Shown: in pieces, positions 16,347-24,231 of the stretch
Position numbering within the stretch: position 1 is the first letter of the stretch
Layout: the number at the start of each line of letters is the position of its first letter
IMG/VR virus record: IMGVR_UViG_3300023174_008595
Location: 1 to 32,477 of that record
DNA length: 32,477 nt
From: a virus
Reading direction: 5' to 3' (one strand)
Translations under genes and position numbers: made by a program
Notes under the pieces: generated by a model
Databases searched by the model: none
What the model was told of the DNA's origin: nothing
What the model saw: the letters and a program-made list of their open reading frames with translations, nothing else

Positions 16347-17536
16347 ATCATACCTTTTGTAATTTCATTATAAAACTTTTCGATATTCTCGTGTGAGAAC
16401 TCTTTTATTATTTTTGACTGCAATTCTTTTGCCCATTCTTTTGGTAAGGCAGATGAATTTCTAAATTTCAATACTTTTCTCTTGAAATCATTTTCATCTG
16501 CAATTGCCCACTTTGATCCTTTCATAAAGATCTTGTTGTCAATTCTTGTTGGATGAATTTCCGTCAACTTATAGTCAACTTCTATAAACTTTCCTAGCTT
16601 CAAGAAGTCTATATGACCAGACCATCCAGTTGCTATTACTGGTAGACCTGAAGCTGCTGCTTCCAATATAGGAAGTCCGAACCCCTCTCCTTTTGTCAGT
16701 GAGATTAATGCTTTAACTTTTGGATGACTGTAGAGTGAAGCAACTTCTTCGTCGGTCATGTCTCCATGAATTAAATGCATCCTTGGGAACGGACTTTTTC
16801 TGACTTCACGGACAAGATTTTCAAATGTTTGTGTGATTAATTTTCTGTCTATGCAGGTATTTCTACCTGAGTTTGTTTTTAGGATTATTCCTACGTCTTT
16901 ATCATTCTTAAATGCTTCACAAATCCACTTAATCGTGTAAAAGATGTTTTTTCTTTCATTTTCTGGGTTGTTCCCAGTAATCTGTCCAAACAACAAAAAG
17001 TTAAAAGAAGTTGAAAAATCTAGTTCGTCAATCTTGTTTTTCTGGTCTTTTGTTATTGAAGAATTGTAAGATTCAGGTATGACATGAACTGGAACGTTGA
17101 TAACTCCTGAATTAATGATTAAATTCTTGGAGTGATTAGAAGGAACTATTACCATGTTCATTCTATTACAGAATGTAACCCATTCAGGATTGCAGACATC
17201 TGTTTCTACTCCTGCTGTTATTCCTATGTTGCAAGGAGAAAGACTTGAATCCCATTCGTTAGGAAGCTGCAATTGAACTGTTGCATCATATTTCCTTCCG
17301 TTTGGGTCAACTGTTTTTTCCATTATTTTCCCAATAAGACCTTCTTGTGCTTCACTGTCTATGAGCCATGGGGTGTCTCCCCAGGGAAGGGCTTGAACTT
17401 CTACATCTAAGTCAGCCCTGTTTAATAGCCAAGAAGCAATTTGTCGAGAGTGAACTCCGTACCCTGATTGAGTCAAGACCGGTCCGCGGAGAAGAACTTT
17501 TTTCTTTTGAGTTAGTCCAAAAAAATAATTGTTCAT
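16343..17536 (-). CDS. Glycosyltransferase, GT-B fold, GT4-like
   Basis: The product has 397 residues from ATG 17536. It has the two-domain GT-B layout: an N-terminal acceptor half with LLRGPVLTQSGYGVHSRQIASWLL, and a C-terminal donor half with FNFLLFGQITGNNPENERKN, MHLIHGDMTDEEVASLYSHPKV and the E-x7-E-type motif EGFGLPILEAAASGLPVIAT, which binds the sugar nucleotide. These retaining transferases add hexoses or related sugars at the cytoplasmic side. An ATG 18 bases further upstream (17554) is in frame, but 17536 forms an ATGA overlap with the preceding gene, the commonest junction in this window, with GGAG upstream. It pairs with the next GT4-like gene, possibly by duplication. Donor and acceptor are unknown. 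Confidence 0.88.
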   Translation of the reverse strand: MNNYFFGLTQKKKVLLRGPVLTQSGYGVHSRQIASWLLNRADLDVEVQALPWGDTPWLIDSEAQEGLIGKIMEKTVDPNGRKYDATVQLQLPNEWDSSLSPCNIGITAGVETDVCNPEWVTFCNRMNMVIVPSNHSKNLIINSGVINVPVHVIPESYNSSITKDQKNKIDELDFSTSFNFLLFGQITGNNPENERKNIFYTIKWICEAFKNDKDVGIILKTNSGRNTCIDRKLITQTFENLVREVRKSPFPRMHLIHGDMTDEEVASLYSHPKVKALISLTKGEGFGLPILEAAASGLPVIATGWSGHIDFLKLGKFIEVDYKLTEIHPTRIDNKIFMKGSKWAIADENDFKRKVLKFRNSSALPKEWAKELQSKIIKEFSHENIEKFYNEITKGMI

Positions 17537-18783
17537 AGCTCTGTTATTCTCCATCTTGACGGATTATTCTTCCATAATTTAATTGTTTTTTCAAGTGATT
17601 CGTCCCAGCTGGAAACAACCTTTGATAGATCATATTCTTTTTGAACTCTCTCCATTGCTTTTCGACCCAGAGATTCTCTTGACTCAGGTCCCATCTTATA
17701 CATTTTAATGAATGCATCTCTTAAAGTTTCATGAGAAATAAAGTCTTCATAGATGTAAGGAACCATGTGGTTTCCAACCATTGTTCTCACTTCAGGGTCA
17801 AGCCCTATTCCGACTTGCTCTCCCGAGTCAGGATCTTCAACCTGTCGCGTAAGACCGCCGGTCTTGATGGCTATGACAGGCTTTCCGCACATTGCCATTT
17901 CTAATGTGGGAAGACCAAATCCTTCATTACAGCTTCTATTCACGATTGTGTCACAGGCATTATAGAGAAGATTCATCTCATTAAAACCAATCCTGTCTTT
18001 AGAAAAGACAACATTGTCTTTCAGGGAAAGGATGTCGATCACTTGATGTAGATTTGTTCCTTCTTGATCCATAGGATCTGTGTGCATAACAAGGGTCGCT
18101 TTTCTGTGACCTTCTGTTCTCTCTAGCTCGTCCACAAACATCTTCCAAGATGCCAATATATCGCTTGGCATTTTTCTTCGAGCATTCCTCGAGACGTAGA
18201 GGCAGGTGAAATGATCTGCCCTGTTTTCTCCAATGATCTTCTTTTTTAATGCCAGTTGATCTTCTTTTGGAAGAGGATGGTATAAATCTTTTGGAACTGC
18301 ATGAGGAATGTATCCTGTCTTCTCAGGAAATCTCTCTTTGACCATCTCATAAGTCGGATAATTAATGCAATTGATCAAATCATTTGATTCATATAGAGGC
18401 CTATTAAATTCAGGCCACGGTGGATTATCCCAAAGGTGCCAATAGACTATCGGGCAGATCTGATGGATTTCATCTTCCATTTCCCAGGTCCAAATAAAAA
18501 ATCTTGGATCTGTGAATAGAAATAGAGCATCAGGGCGTACTTGCGCCAAAGTCTTTCTTAAGAGAGCTTTGTCTCCGAAGCCATTGGTGGGCTTTATGAC
18601 AAAATCTGGATTAACTGTCACGATGTCATAATTGTCGTGCCTAATGGCTCCTCCAAAGCACTTAAAACTATATTTCCCAGTGTTTATGAGCCCCGTTATG
18701 AGCCACCGCGCTTGTGTCCCTACTCCTGAAGTAGAAAGGGGGTGATCTGACAAAAATAATATTGTCTTTTTTTGATTCTGCAT
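17533..18783 (-). CDS. Glycosyltransferase, GT-B fold, GT4-like
   Basis: The product has 416 residues. The N-terminal domain carries the glycine-rich acceptor loop (LFLSDHPLSTSGVGTQARWL), and a segment with PIVYWHLWDNPPWPEF follows. The C-terminal domain has FTCLYVSRNARRKMP, DNVVFSKDRIGFNEMNLLYNACD and the donor motif NEGFGLPTLEMAMCGKPVIA followed by TGGLTRQVEDPDSGEQVG. It is probably a retaining GT4-type enzyme using a nucleotide sugar. The ATG at 18783 is separated by 45 bases from the upstream nuclease gene, so this gene starts a short unit with the next GT and the sigma block. Its location away from the main glycan cluster, next to the sigma factor, is curious. Specificity cannot be read from sequence. 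Confidence 0.9.
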   Translation of the reverse strand: MQNQKKTILFLSDHPLSTSGVGTQARWLITGLINTGKYSFKCFGGAIRHDNYDIVTVNPDFVIKPTNGFGDKALLRKTLAQVRPDALFLFTDPRFFIWTWEMEDEIHQICPIVYWHLWDNPPWPEFNRPLYESNDLINCINYPTYEMVKERFPEKTGYIPHAVPKDLYHPLPKEDQLALKKKIIGENRADHFTCLYVSRNARRKMPSDILASWKMFVDELERTEGHRKATLVMHTDPMDQEGTNLHQVIDILSLKDNVVFSKDRIGFNEMNLLYNACDTIVNRSCNEGFGLPTLEMAMCGKPVIAIKTGGLTRQVEDPDSGEQVGIGLDPEVRTMVGNHMVPYIYEDFISHETLRDAFIKMYKMGPESRESLGRKAMERVQKEYDLSKVVSSWDESLEKTIKLWKNNPSRWRITEL

Positions 18784-18802
18784 TGTCTCTATATTACCTA
18801 AA

Positions 18803-18830
18803 AACGAAAAGTTGTAATAAAAGTTTCGTT
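18803..18830 (-). terminator. Weak hairpin at the 3' end of the nuclease gene
   Basis: AACGAAA (18830-18824) and TTTCGTT (18809-18803) form a 7-base perfect inverted repeat around a 14-base loop, followed by more Ts, overlapping the stop codon of the Cas4-like gene. The stem is AT-rich and the loop long, so it may be only a weak Rho-independent terminator or chance. Confidence 0.25.
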
Positions 18831-19641
18831 AAGTGCAATGCTCTGTATTTCTGTATTCACAGTACGTGCATGAGTCACGATTCTTCAGAGCAATTCCACG
18901 TTTGACTGAGGTAATCATGTTGCTGACTACCTTAAGAGACCTCTTGATGGGAACCTCCCCCATTGAGACGCAGAATAGTTCGCAGTGTTGCCCAGGCTTC
19001 GCTGATTTTTTGAGGATAGCGAAGGCGCATCTAATGTCCTTGAGCGGAACATGAGGATTTTTCTGATGCCAATAGTTTTTGTAGAGAGCCAGCTGCGCCT
19101 TGACCATTTCGTCAGAGCGCTTTTCTTTTCTCCACCCATTTGCAGACGTCTTCCAGTCTATGATCCAATAGAGGTCTTCACCTCGCTTACCTTTGCACTT
19201 GATCACACCATCGATGAAACCCTTGAAGGCGTGAGGATGTCCCTCTACCGTTTCATATAGGGAATGCTCAGCATCAACCACGGTCCATTCAGGAAACTCC
19301 CTATCCAGGAAGGCAGGTACCTCGGAGAGAATTACTTCAGACTCTATCTTGGCAACCTTTAATGCTTTTTCTGAGAATTCTTCTTGACCGCTGTGTTTGG
19401 ACCAAGACTTATCGAGTGCATCGTTGCACAACTTCACATCCATCTCTCGAGTGAGCAAGTACTTCTCGCAGGAAGCATGGACTGCTGTACCGAACTCAAG
19501 CACAGGCGAAGGCTTGAAGAAATCAATCTTCTTTACATGTGTGAGATGATGCCTATAGGAGCAATCCTTCCAGGTCTTCACCTCAGAGAAAGATACGTGA
19601 GGTTTTCCCGTCGGAAGGATTTGAAAGATTGATTCTTGCAT
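18829..19641 (-). CDS. Cas4/RecB-like PD-(D/E)XK exonuclease with Fe-S cluster
   Basis: The product has 270 residues, of the PDDEXK_1/Cas4-type nuclease fold. Seen in order: a first Cys, C27 (WKDCSYRHHLTHV); the His of motif GTAVH (H55); the acidic motif GFIDG (D144); IIDWKTS (D162 and K164), the D-x-K active site; Q183 and Y187 (QLALY), the QxxxY motif; and C258, C261 and C269 at the C-terminus. The four Cys match the 4Fe-4S arrangement of Cas4 and AddB. Such phage enzymes degrade or process single-stranded DNA ends in replication or recombination. No CRISPR genes are nearby, so a Cas4 immunity role is unlikely. The ATG at 19641 lies in a strong inverted repeat and has no obvious ribosome binding site. 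The gene looks GC-richer than the flanking glycosyltransferases. Confidence 0.88.
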   Translation of the reverse strand: MQESIFQILPTGKPHVSFSEVKTWKDCSYRHHLTHVKKIDFFKPSPVLEFGTAVHASCEKYLLTREMDVKLCNDALDKSWSKHSGQEEFSEKALKVAKIESEVILSEVPAFLDREFPEWTVVDAEHSLYETVEGHPHAFKGFIDGVIKCKGKRGEDLYWIIDWKTSANGWRKEKRSDEMVKAQLALYKNYWHQKNPHVPLKDIRCAFAILKKSAKPGQHCELFCVSMGEVPIKRSLKVVSNMITSVKRGIALKNRDSCTYCEYRNTEHCT

Positions 19642-19661
19642 GGTAGATCAATACTACCATG
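19639..19661. promoter_or_regulatory. Inverted repeat covering the nuclease start codon
   Basis: CATGGTAG (19639-19646) and CTACCATG (19654-19661) form a perfect 8-base inverted repeat with a 7-base loop. On the minus-strand mRNA the 3' arm contains the nuclease's ATG, so the hairpin would hide the start codon; as DNA it could be an operator. No ribosome binding site is visible upstream of that ATG. Confidence 0.45.
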
Positions 19662-19676
19662 GTGTGAACCAATAGT

Positions 19677-20420
19677 TCAAATGCTAGACTGGGCGACATT
19701 CAGAGAAGTTGATTCTCTTTGTATGTCAATTCCTAAGTCTCGAAAAACTTCTTTTGTGACGAGATAGACCTCAATATTTGGATTGCATTCTTTGATTGCA
19801 CTGAACTTGTCTCTCTGTAATTCGTTAAAGAAAGCTCCTTTTACATCTACATAAACGTCCATTGCAGGAATATAAAAGTCTGGATGATACGATCTTTCAG
19901 TCTCTCTGTAGAAATATTTGATCGTTCCTCTGTGAGCTTCATATTCTATGTTGAGTCTGTCCATGTGTTGAGCAAAGACAACTTCCCACGTTCCCTGGAG
20001 CTTGACAGTAGAATTATCTGGTTTTGTGTGGACATACCATTTGCAACGTCCAACAGGAACATGATCAAATTTTCCTTCTGCCCAAGCTTTTCTAACATAC
20101 CTTGAAGTTCTTTTTGACCATTCAGGGTCTGTTGCAAACTTATGACTTCTTGTTTGACCCTGTCTCTTTGCAACATCAGGTTTCTTCATGCCGTTCTTGT
20201 CGCCGCTGTTTATCTCTCGTTCTGTTGAAGTCTTACTGATCTTTTCTGCCCATTCAGGATGGGTCTCCTTTGTTCGATAGACTTTTCCAAACGAAGGATT
20301 GCCGCTTCCTACGAAAGATCGGTTAATGCAGTCTCTTGAACAATACTTCTGTTTTCGAAGTTTATAGTTGACTTCAAAGATGCAAGAACATCCCTTGCAT
20401 GTAAGATTTACTTTAGCCAT
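19677..20420 (-). CDS. Free-standing homing endonuclease, NUMOD3 plus PD-(D/E)XK/EDxHD-like
   Basis: The product has 247 residues from ATG 20420. The N-terminus is a likely zinc finger (C8, C11, C27, C31: CKGC and CSRDC). NUMOD3-type DNA-binding motifs follow at GSGNPSFGK (39-46) and GDKNGMKKPD (73-82). The catalytic half has GTWEVVFAQHMD (E146), SYHPDFYIP (H179, D181) and VYVDVKG (D192, K194), a pattern of PD-(D/E)XK or Vsr/EDxHD-type phage homing nucleases. An in-frame start at 20483 would make it overlap the dehydrogenase by 38 bases and is less likely. No clear ribosome binding site precedes 20420; TATATGTATAC upstream might be a promoter. It is a selfish mobile gene inserted between the dehydrogenase and the Cas4-like nuclease. 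No intron is evident. Confidence 0.8.
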   Translation of the reverse strand: MAKVNLTCKGCSCIFEVNYKLRKQKYCSRDCINRSFVGSGNPSFGKVYRTKETHPEWAEKISKTSTEREINSGDKNGMKKPDVAKRQGQTRSHKFATDPEWSKRTSRYVRKAWAEGKFDHVPVGRCKWYVHTKPDNSTVKLQGTWEVVFAQHMDRLNIEYEAHRGTIKYFYRETERSYHPDFYIPAMDVYVDVKGAFFNELQRDKFSAIKECNPNIEVYLVTKEVFRDLGIDIQRESTSLNVAQSSI

Positions 20421-20445
20421 AAAGTATACATATAGGGCATGATGG

Positions 20446-21417
20446 TTACTGTTTATCCTTTTTTTCAGAGACTGCTCTTCCAATTAGATTTTCCCAGTCA
20501 CGCTCTGGTCTTACTTCAAGATTTTTTACCCAAGACCCATCCATAACGGGTGTGTCTACATTAAGGTCGTCAGCAACTTTGATCATTGCATTTAAATCCT
20601 TGACAAAACAATGTCCCCCGAACCCACGATGACCATCAGGCCCAGGAACTGACCAGTGGCTGTCTCCCAACCTCTTGTCATATTTCGCATATTCGACCAC
20701 CTTGTCATAATCCACATTTAGACCTGAATTATCTAGGGCTTCACAGATCTGTGCCATCTCGTTGGCGAAGGCCACCTTTACAGTGAGGAAGTTATTAGTC
20801 ATGTACTTCACCATTTCAGCAGTCGTTGAAGACGTTTTTATGATGGGCACTTGTGGAAATGCAGCCTGGCATATCTGTTTGACAGTATTTACCCATGGTC
20901 TCGGACCACCAAGAATAATCCTGTTCTGATTTCTCATATCGTTCAGAGCATTTGCTTCCGTGAGAAATTCTGGATTAAAGATGACTCTGAGTCCTGTAGA
21001 TTCGTACTTCTTGTTCCACTTCTCAGTAGATCCTGGTGGGATCGTTGACTTAACGACGGCGATTCTATCTCCGTCGATGCTTGATAATTCATCAAGAACA
21101 CCTTCAACTATGCTGAGGTCCGCAGAACCGTCTTCATACATTGGGGTCGGAAGACACACGAAATAGACTTTGCTAAAGTTTAAGTCTTCTTCACCTTCAA
21201 GAAGAGAGACAAGAAGACTGACTGATTCCTTTGGTTGCTGAACATGATTGTTTGTCAAAGAATTGTTGTAGACATTCCCAAGAGGAACCCCACCAGGTGC
21301 AGTCTTGTGTTTTCCCGCCTTGTCATATGTGAATACAGTGAATCCTCTCTCTGAGAAAACCGTTGTGAGAGATCCACCAACAAAACCTTGTCCAATGACT
21401 GCAATCGACTTCTTCAT
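20446..21417 (-). CDS. UDP-glucose/GDP-mannose 6-dehydrogenase family, short form
   Basis: The product has 323 residues. It carries the NAD-binding Rossmann start AVIGQGFVGGS (residues 6-16), FVCLPTP (86-92), VVKSTIPPGST (121-131), FNPEFLTE (147-154), the central helix EMVKYMTNNF (201-210; K204, N208) and the catalytic Cys in GFGGHCFVKD (C270). Such enzymes oxidise the C6 alcohol of UDP-glucose (or a similar nucleotide sugar) to the uronic acid. The usual C-terminal nucleotide-sugar-binding domain (about 100-130 residues after the Cys loop) is missing; the protein ends soon after NLEVRPERDWENLIG. It may be a naturally short phage form rather than a broken gene, since the frame is intact. The ATG overlaps the fucose-synthase stop (ATGA). 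The substrate is uncertain. Confidence 0.85.
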   Translation of the reverse strand: MKKSIAVIGQGFVGGSLTTVFSERGFTVFTYDKAGKHKTAPGGVPLGNVYNNSLTNNHVQQPKESVSLLVSLLEGEEDLNFSKVYFVCLPTPMYEDGSADLSIVEGVLDELSSIDGDRIAVVKSTIPPGSTEKWNKKYESTGLRVIFNPEFLTEANALNDMRNQNRIILGGPRPWVNTVKQICQAAFPQVPIIKTSSTTAEMVKYMTNNFLTVKVAFANEMAQICEALDNSGLNVDYDKVVEYAKYDKRLGDSHWSVPGPDGHRGFGGHCFVKDLNAMIKVADDLNVDTPVMDGSWVKNLEVRPERDWENLIGRAVSEKKDKQ

Positions 21418-22328
21418 ATTCCTCTAACGTTCGGATAGTTTTTTACAAAAAAATCTATAGAAGATTCTAAGCCCACTGAGAGAGTAGTGTACTTAATCTC
21501 ACACCCGAGATCCCTCAATTTATTGTTGCTTGTGGGCTTCCTAAATTGACCTTCAAGCTTTGATGTATCGAACTTGATTTGCCCCTTGAAGCCCATGATT
21601 CTTCCGATCTCACGAGCGACGTCACCGATAGAGACCTCATCTGTATTACCGATGTTGACAGGGTCTGAATCATTGTAGTTCTCAGCACACCACCAGATGA
21701 TTTTTGCAGCGTCCTCTGAGAACGTGAACTCACGGAGAGGCTTACCTGAACCCCATACAGTAACATCAGTCCCAGCCAAGTGGGCCTCGTAAAACTTTCG
21801 AATAAGCGATGGGATTACATGCCCATTGTTTACGTCGTAATTGTCGTGTGGTCCATACAGGTTGTTGGGAACCACTGTAATGAAGTTGCATCCCCACTGT
21901 TGCCTGTAGGCACGAGATCCCACGTCAAGCATCCTCTTGGCATACGCATATCCGTAGTTCGAAGGGTGGGGAGGTCCGTTGTGGAGTTGATCCTCTGTGA
22001 TGGGATAGTTAACGTATTGAGCGTCTGGATAGATGCATGTGGAGAGGATGGAGACAAGTTTCTTGACGCCGTTCTCTCGTGCTGCCTCGAGGACGTTGTT
22101 CGCTATGTCGATGTTGTCTCTGTAGAAGTCTCCTACGAAATCTGTGTTGCCTTTCACACCTCCCACTTTTGCCGCGGCATTGATCCATAGGTCGTTATGA
22201 AAGCTCGTTGAAACTATCTTCTTCGTTAAATCTCCGTAACGACGGCTGTGTTCGAAAACTTCGGTCTTAGAAGTTTTTGATAAAGCCTTTCCCAGAAGTC
22301 CTTGGGAACCAAATATCGTTGCCTTCAT
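21414..22328 (-). CDS. fcl: GDP-L-fucose synthase
   Basis: The product has 304 residues, usual for the family. It performs the epimerisation and reduction of GDP-4-keto-6-deoxymannose to GDP-L-fucose. Seen: the nucleotide-binding start TIFGSQGLLGKAL, INAAAKVGGV (50-58), the catalytic Ser and Cys in LSTCIYP (S96, C98), the YxxxK pair Y127 and K131 (YGYAYAKRM), NNGHVIPSLIRKF with the catalytic His, and GSGKPLREFTFSEDAA, a signature of fucose synthases. It is coupled by ATGA overlap to the dehydratase upstream that makes its substrate. Like its two neighbours it is GC-richer than the downstream cassette (for example 30 G/C in 21961-22020). Confidence 0.95.
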   Translation of the reverse strand: MKATIFGSQGLLGKALSKTSKTEVFEHSRRYGDLTKKIVSTSFHNDLWINAAAKVGGVKGNTDFVGDFYRDNIDIANNVLEAARENGVKKLVSILSTCIYPDAQYVNYPITEDQLHNGPPHPSNYGYAYAKRMLDVGSRAYRQQWGCNFITVVPNNLYGPHDNYDVNNGHVIPSLIRKFYEAHLAGTDVTVWGSGKPLREFTFSEDAAKIIWWCAENYNDSDPVNIGNTDEVSIGDVAREIGRIMGFKGQIKFDTSKLEGQFRKPTSNNKLRDLGCEIKYTTLSVGLESSIDFFVKNYPNVRGI

Positions 22329-23293
22329 TTTGACTCTTTCTTGAGGTCAGATTCATACATCATTCTAACCAGATCTTCAAAGGAGTGCTTGGGCTTCCAG
22401 CCTAATATCTTGTTCGCTTTCGAAGCATCTCCTTTGAGATGAGGTACCTCGTGAGGTCGATAGTACTTTGGATCTGTCTCTACGTACTTCTCATAATTAC
22501 CTAGCCCTGCAATTTCAAACGCTAGTTCAGCAAACTCTTTCACAGAGTGACACTCTCCCGTGGCAACGACGTAATCGTCAGGATTTTCTTGCTGTAACAT
22601 CAGCCACATTGCTTCGACGTAGTCACCTGCAAATCCCCAGTCTCTTACGGCATCAAGATTTCCAAGCTTGAGAACTTTCTGTTTTCCAGTTTTGATTCTT
22701 GCCGCTGCTTGAGTAATCTTTCTGGTCACGAAGGTCTCACCTCTCCTGGGCGACTCGTGGTTGAAGAGGATGCCTGAGGATGCATGCATTCCATAGCCTA
22801 GTCTATAGTTCCTCACAATATTGTGACCAAATAATTTGGCACATGCATAAGGGGATGCAGGCGTCATTCTAGTTTCTTCATTCTTCAACTCATCAGTATT
22901 ATCGCCATACATTTCTGAAGATGATGCCTGATAAAATCTTGATTTTGGACATACATTTCGACATGCTTCAATGAGTCGCATTGTTCCCATTGCAACTGCG
23001 TCTACTGTCTCTTCGGGAACGTCGAAAGAAGTTCTCACGTGACTCTGAGCTGCAATATTATACACTTCATCAGGCTTGTAATCATGGAGAACTCTATACA
23101 TTGAGCCTATGTCGTTCATGCTACCATAGACCATGGAGAAATTTCCATTGTCATACAGGTGATCAACATTTGACGTATTAATCACCGACGTCCGTCTCTT
23201 TAGACCTATCACTCTATACCCTTTGGAAAGGAGTAGTTCTGCTAAGTAAGATCCGTCTTGTCCCGTAACTCCTGTTATTAATGCTGTCTTCAT
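22325..23293 (-). CDS. gmd: GDP-mannose 4,6-dehydratase
   Basis: The product has 322 residues. It converts GDP-D-mannose to GDP-4-keto-6-deoxymannose, the first step to GDP-fucose. Seen: TGVTGQDGSYL (7-17, GxxGxxG), IAAQSHVRTSF (80-90), SSSEMYG (124-130) with catalytic Ser/Glu, the Y149-x3-K153 pair (SPYACAKLF), LFNHESPRRGETFVTRKI, LKLGNLDAVRDWGFAGDYVEAMW, and DPKYYRPHEVPHLKGD near the end, all standard. GDP-mannose itself must come from the host, since no mannose genes are visible. Its ATG at 23293 directly follows the TAA of the decayed glf frame, suggesting glf was once translated just ahead of it. Confidence 0.96.
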   Translation of the reverse strand: MKTALITGVTGQDGSYLAELLLSKGYRVIGLKRRTSVINTSNVDHLYDNGNFSMVYGSMNDIGSMYRVLHDYKPDEVYNIAAQSHVRTSFDVPEETVDAVAMGTMRLIEACRNVCPKSRFYQASSSEMYGDNTDELKNEETRMTPASPYACAKLFGHNIVRNYRLGYGMHASSGILFNHESPRRGETFVTRKITQAAARIKTGKQKVLKLGNLDAVRDWGFAGDYVEAMWLMLQQENPDDYVVATGECHSVKEFAELAFEIAGLGNYEKYVETDPKYYRPHEVPHLKGDASKANKILGWKPKHSFEDLVRMMYESDLKKESK

Positions 23294-23597
23294 TTACCGA
23301 ATTCTTTTCTCAGACACGTGAAGTGTAGATCCAACCACTTGATGCATGTCTCAATATTTGTACTCAGCTAATCTTCCACCAAAGATGAAATTTGTACACG
23401 ATAACGAAAGATCTTGTAACTTCGTTGTACCTTGTAGAATTTTTCTTCTCCTGCTGGTATAGAAAAGAGTGGACGCTCTGGTTATGTTGGGGGAAAGAAA
23501 TCTCCCCCTCATGCTTATTGTAAATGTTGACTTAAAATGATAAAATGACATGAACATATTTTCCAAGCTGTATCTTCTTTGATCGTGCTGCAACTAT
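23294..23597 (-). pseudogene. glf: Remnant of a UDP-galactopyranose mutase gene (3' end)
   Basis: This 304-base gap holds a decayed gene. On the minus strand it reads NFIFGGRLAEYKY, then a TGA (23353-23351), then DMHQVVGSTLHVSEKRIR and TAA at 23296-23294, right before the gmd ATG. FGGRL-x-x-YKY-x-DMxQV is the C-terminal FAD-region signature of UDP-galactopyranose mutases. Upstream of it the frame no longer resembles the family; in another frame RPLFSIPAGEEKFYKV looks like the family's PYYP-type segment, which suggests frameshifts. Only roughly the last 50-60 codons are recognisable of about 380. The 80-residue open frame here (23593-23351) is therefore probably not a real gene. Confidence 0.65.
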
Positions 23598-24230
23598 TTA
23601 GACTTCATCGTGATTTTGACTTCTTAATAAGAAAAAACCATTTCCTTTTTCATAGTTCGACCAATTGTCTTTGATTCCGACAACTCTATAGGAAAAATGT
23701 AATTCACTAAAACCTGATTCCGAGAAAATTTTCATCCACCAGTCCTTGTCTTCTCTTATGACGTGTGTGATATCATTTTCATATTCTTCTATGATATATT
23801 TTCCATTAAATCCTAGAGGAATAATCACCACTAGTTTTTTAGTTATATTTGAAAATTTTTTCAGTACGTCTTTTAGATCTTCGTAATCAAGATGTTCAAG
23901 AACATCTTTGCATATAATGCAATCATGTTTTTCGTTGTAAAAGTCTTCATTGAGCAATGACAATCTATCTTTTATTAGAGGATCTGAATTCTCTATCGCA
24001 TATTCACTGATGTCTATACCGACACAATCATAACCTAGCAAAAACATAGCTTTGACAAGAAATCCTTTTGCGCATCCAAAGTCAACGATCTTGTCACTTT
24101 TCGACAAGCCTGCGAAATTTATAAGAGACTCACACATTTTAAGAGTTGGAGACTCAAGCCATCGGTAATTTTCATACCCACTTATTTTTTTCTCTACTCC
24201 TCTTTCATAATAGTCTTCATTGTATTTCAT
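23598..24230 (-). CDS. Class I SAM-dependent methyltransferase
   Basis: The product has 210 residues from ATG 24230. It shows motif I DKIVDFGCAKGFLVKAM (47-62), the acidic residue ending strand 2 in GIDISEYAIENS (D73), and motif KDVLEHLDYEDLK (108-120) of the Methyltransf_11/23 type. The N-terminus NEDYYERGVEKK and ENYRWLESP resemble small-molecule or sugar methyltransferases found in glycan loci. An upstream in-frame ATG at 24248 lies inside the radical SAM gene; a GAGGAG element 10 bases before 24230 supports the shorter form. Position directly after the radical SAM gene, two bases from its stop, suggests they act on the same substrate, perhaps a sugar or a nucleotide-sugar. Acceptor unknown. 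Confidence 0.85.
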   Translation of the reverse strand: MKYNEDYYERGVEKKISGYENYRWLESPTLKMCESLINFAGLSKSDKIVDFGCAKGFLVKAMFLLGYDCVGIDISEYAIENSDPLIKDRLSLLNEDFYNEKHDCIICKDVLEHLDYEDLKDVLKKFSNITKKLVVIIPLGFNGKYIIEEYENDITHVIREDKDWWMKIFSESGFSELHFSYRVVGIKDNWSNYEKGNGFFLLRSQNHDEV

Positions 24231-24231
24231 G

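Noticed and set aside
18829-19641. Cas4 of a CRISPR system
   Set aside because: No repeats, cas1, cas2 or effector genes are present; phage Cas4-like nucleases without CRISPR are common.
20421-20483. Longer start for the homing endonuclease
   Set aside because: It would overlap the dehydrogenase 3' end by 38 bases and add residues without the conserved finger pattern.
23294-23353. Readthrough of the glf TGA (recoding) as a functional gene
   Set aside because: Only the last part of the protein is left and the upstream sequence appears frameshifted, so recoding would not restore a mutase.
23351-23593. 80-residue open frame as a novel small gene
   Set aside because: Its end is a Glf C-terminal signature broken by TGA with the rest of the motif continuing in frame, so it is better read as part of a pseudogene.
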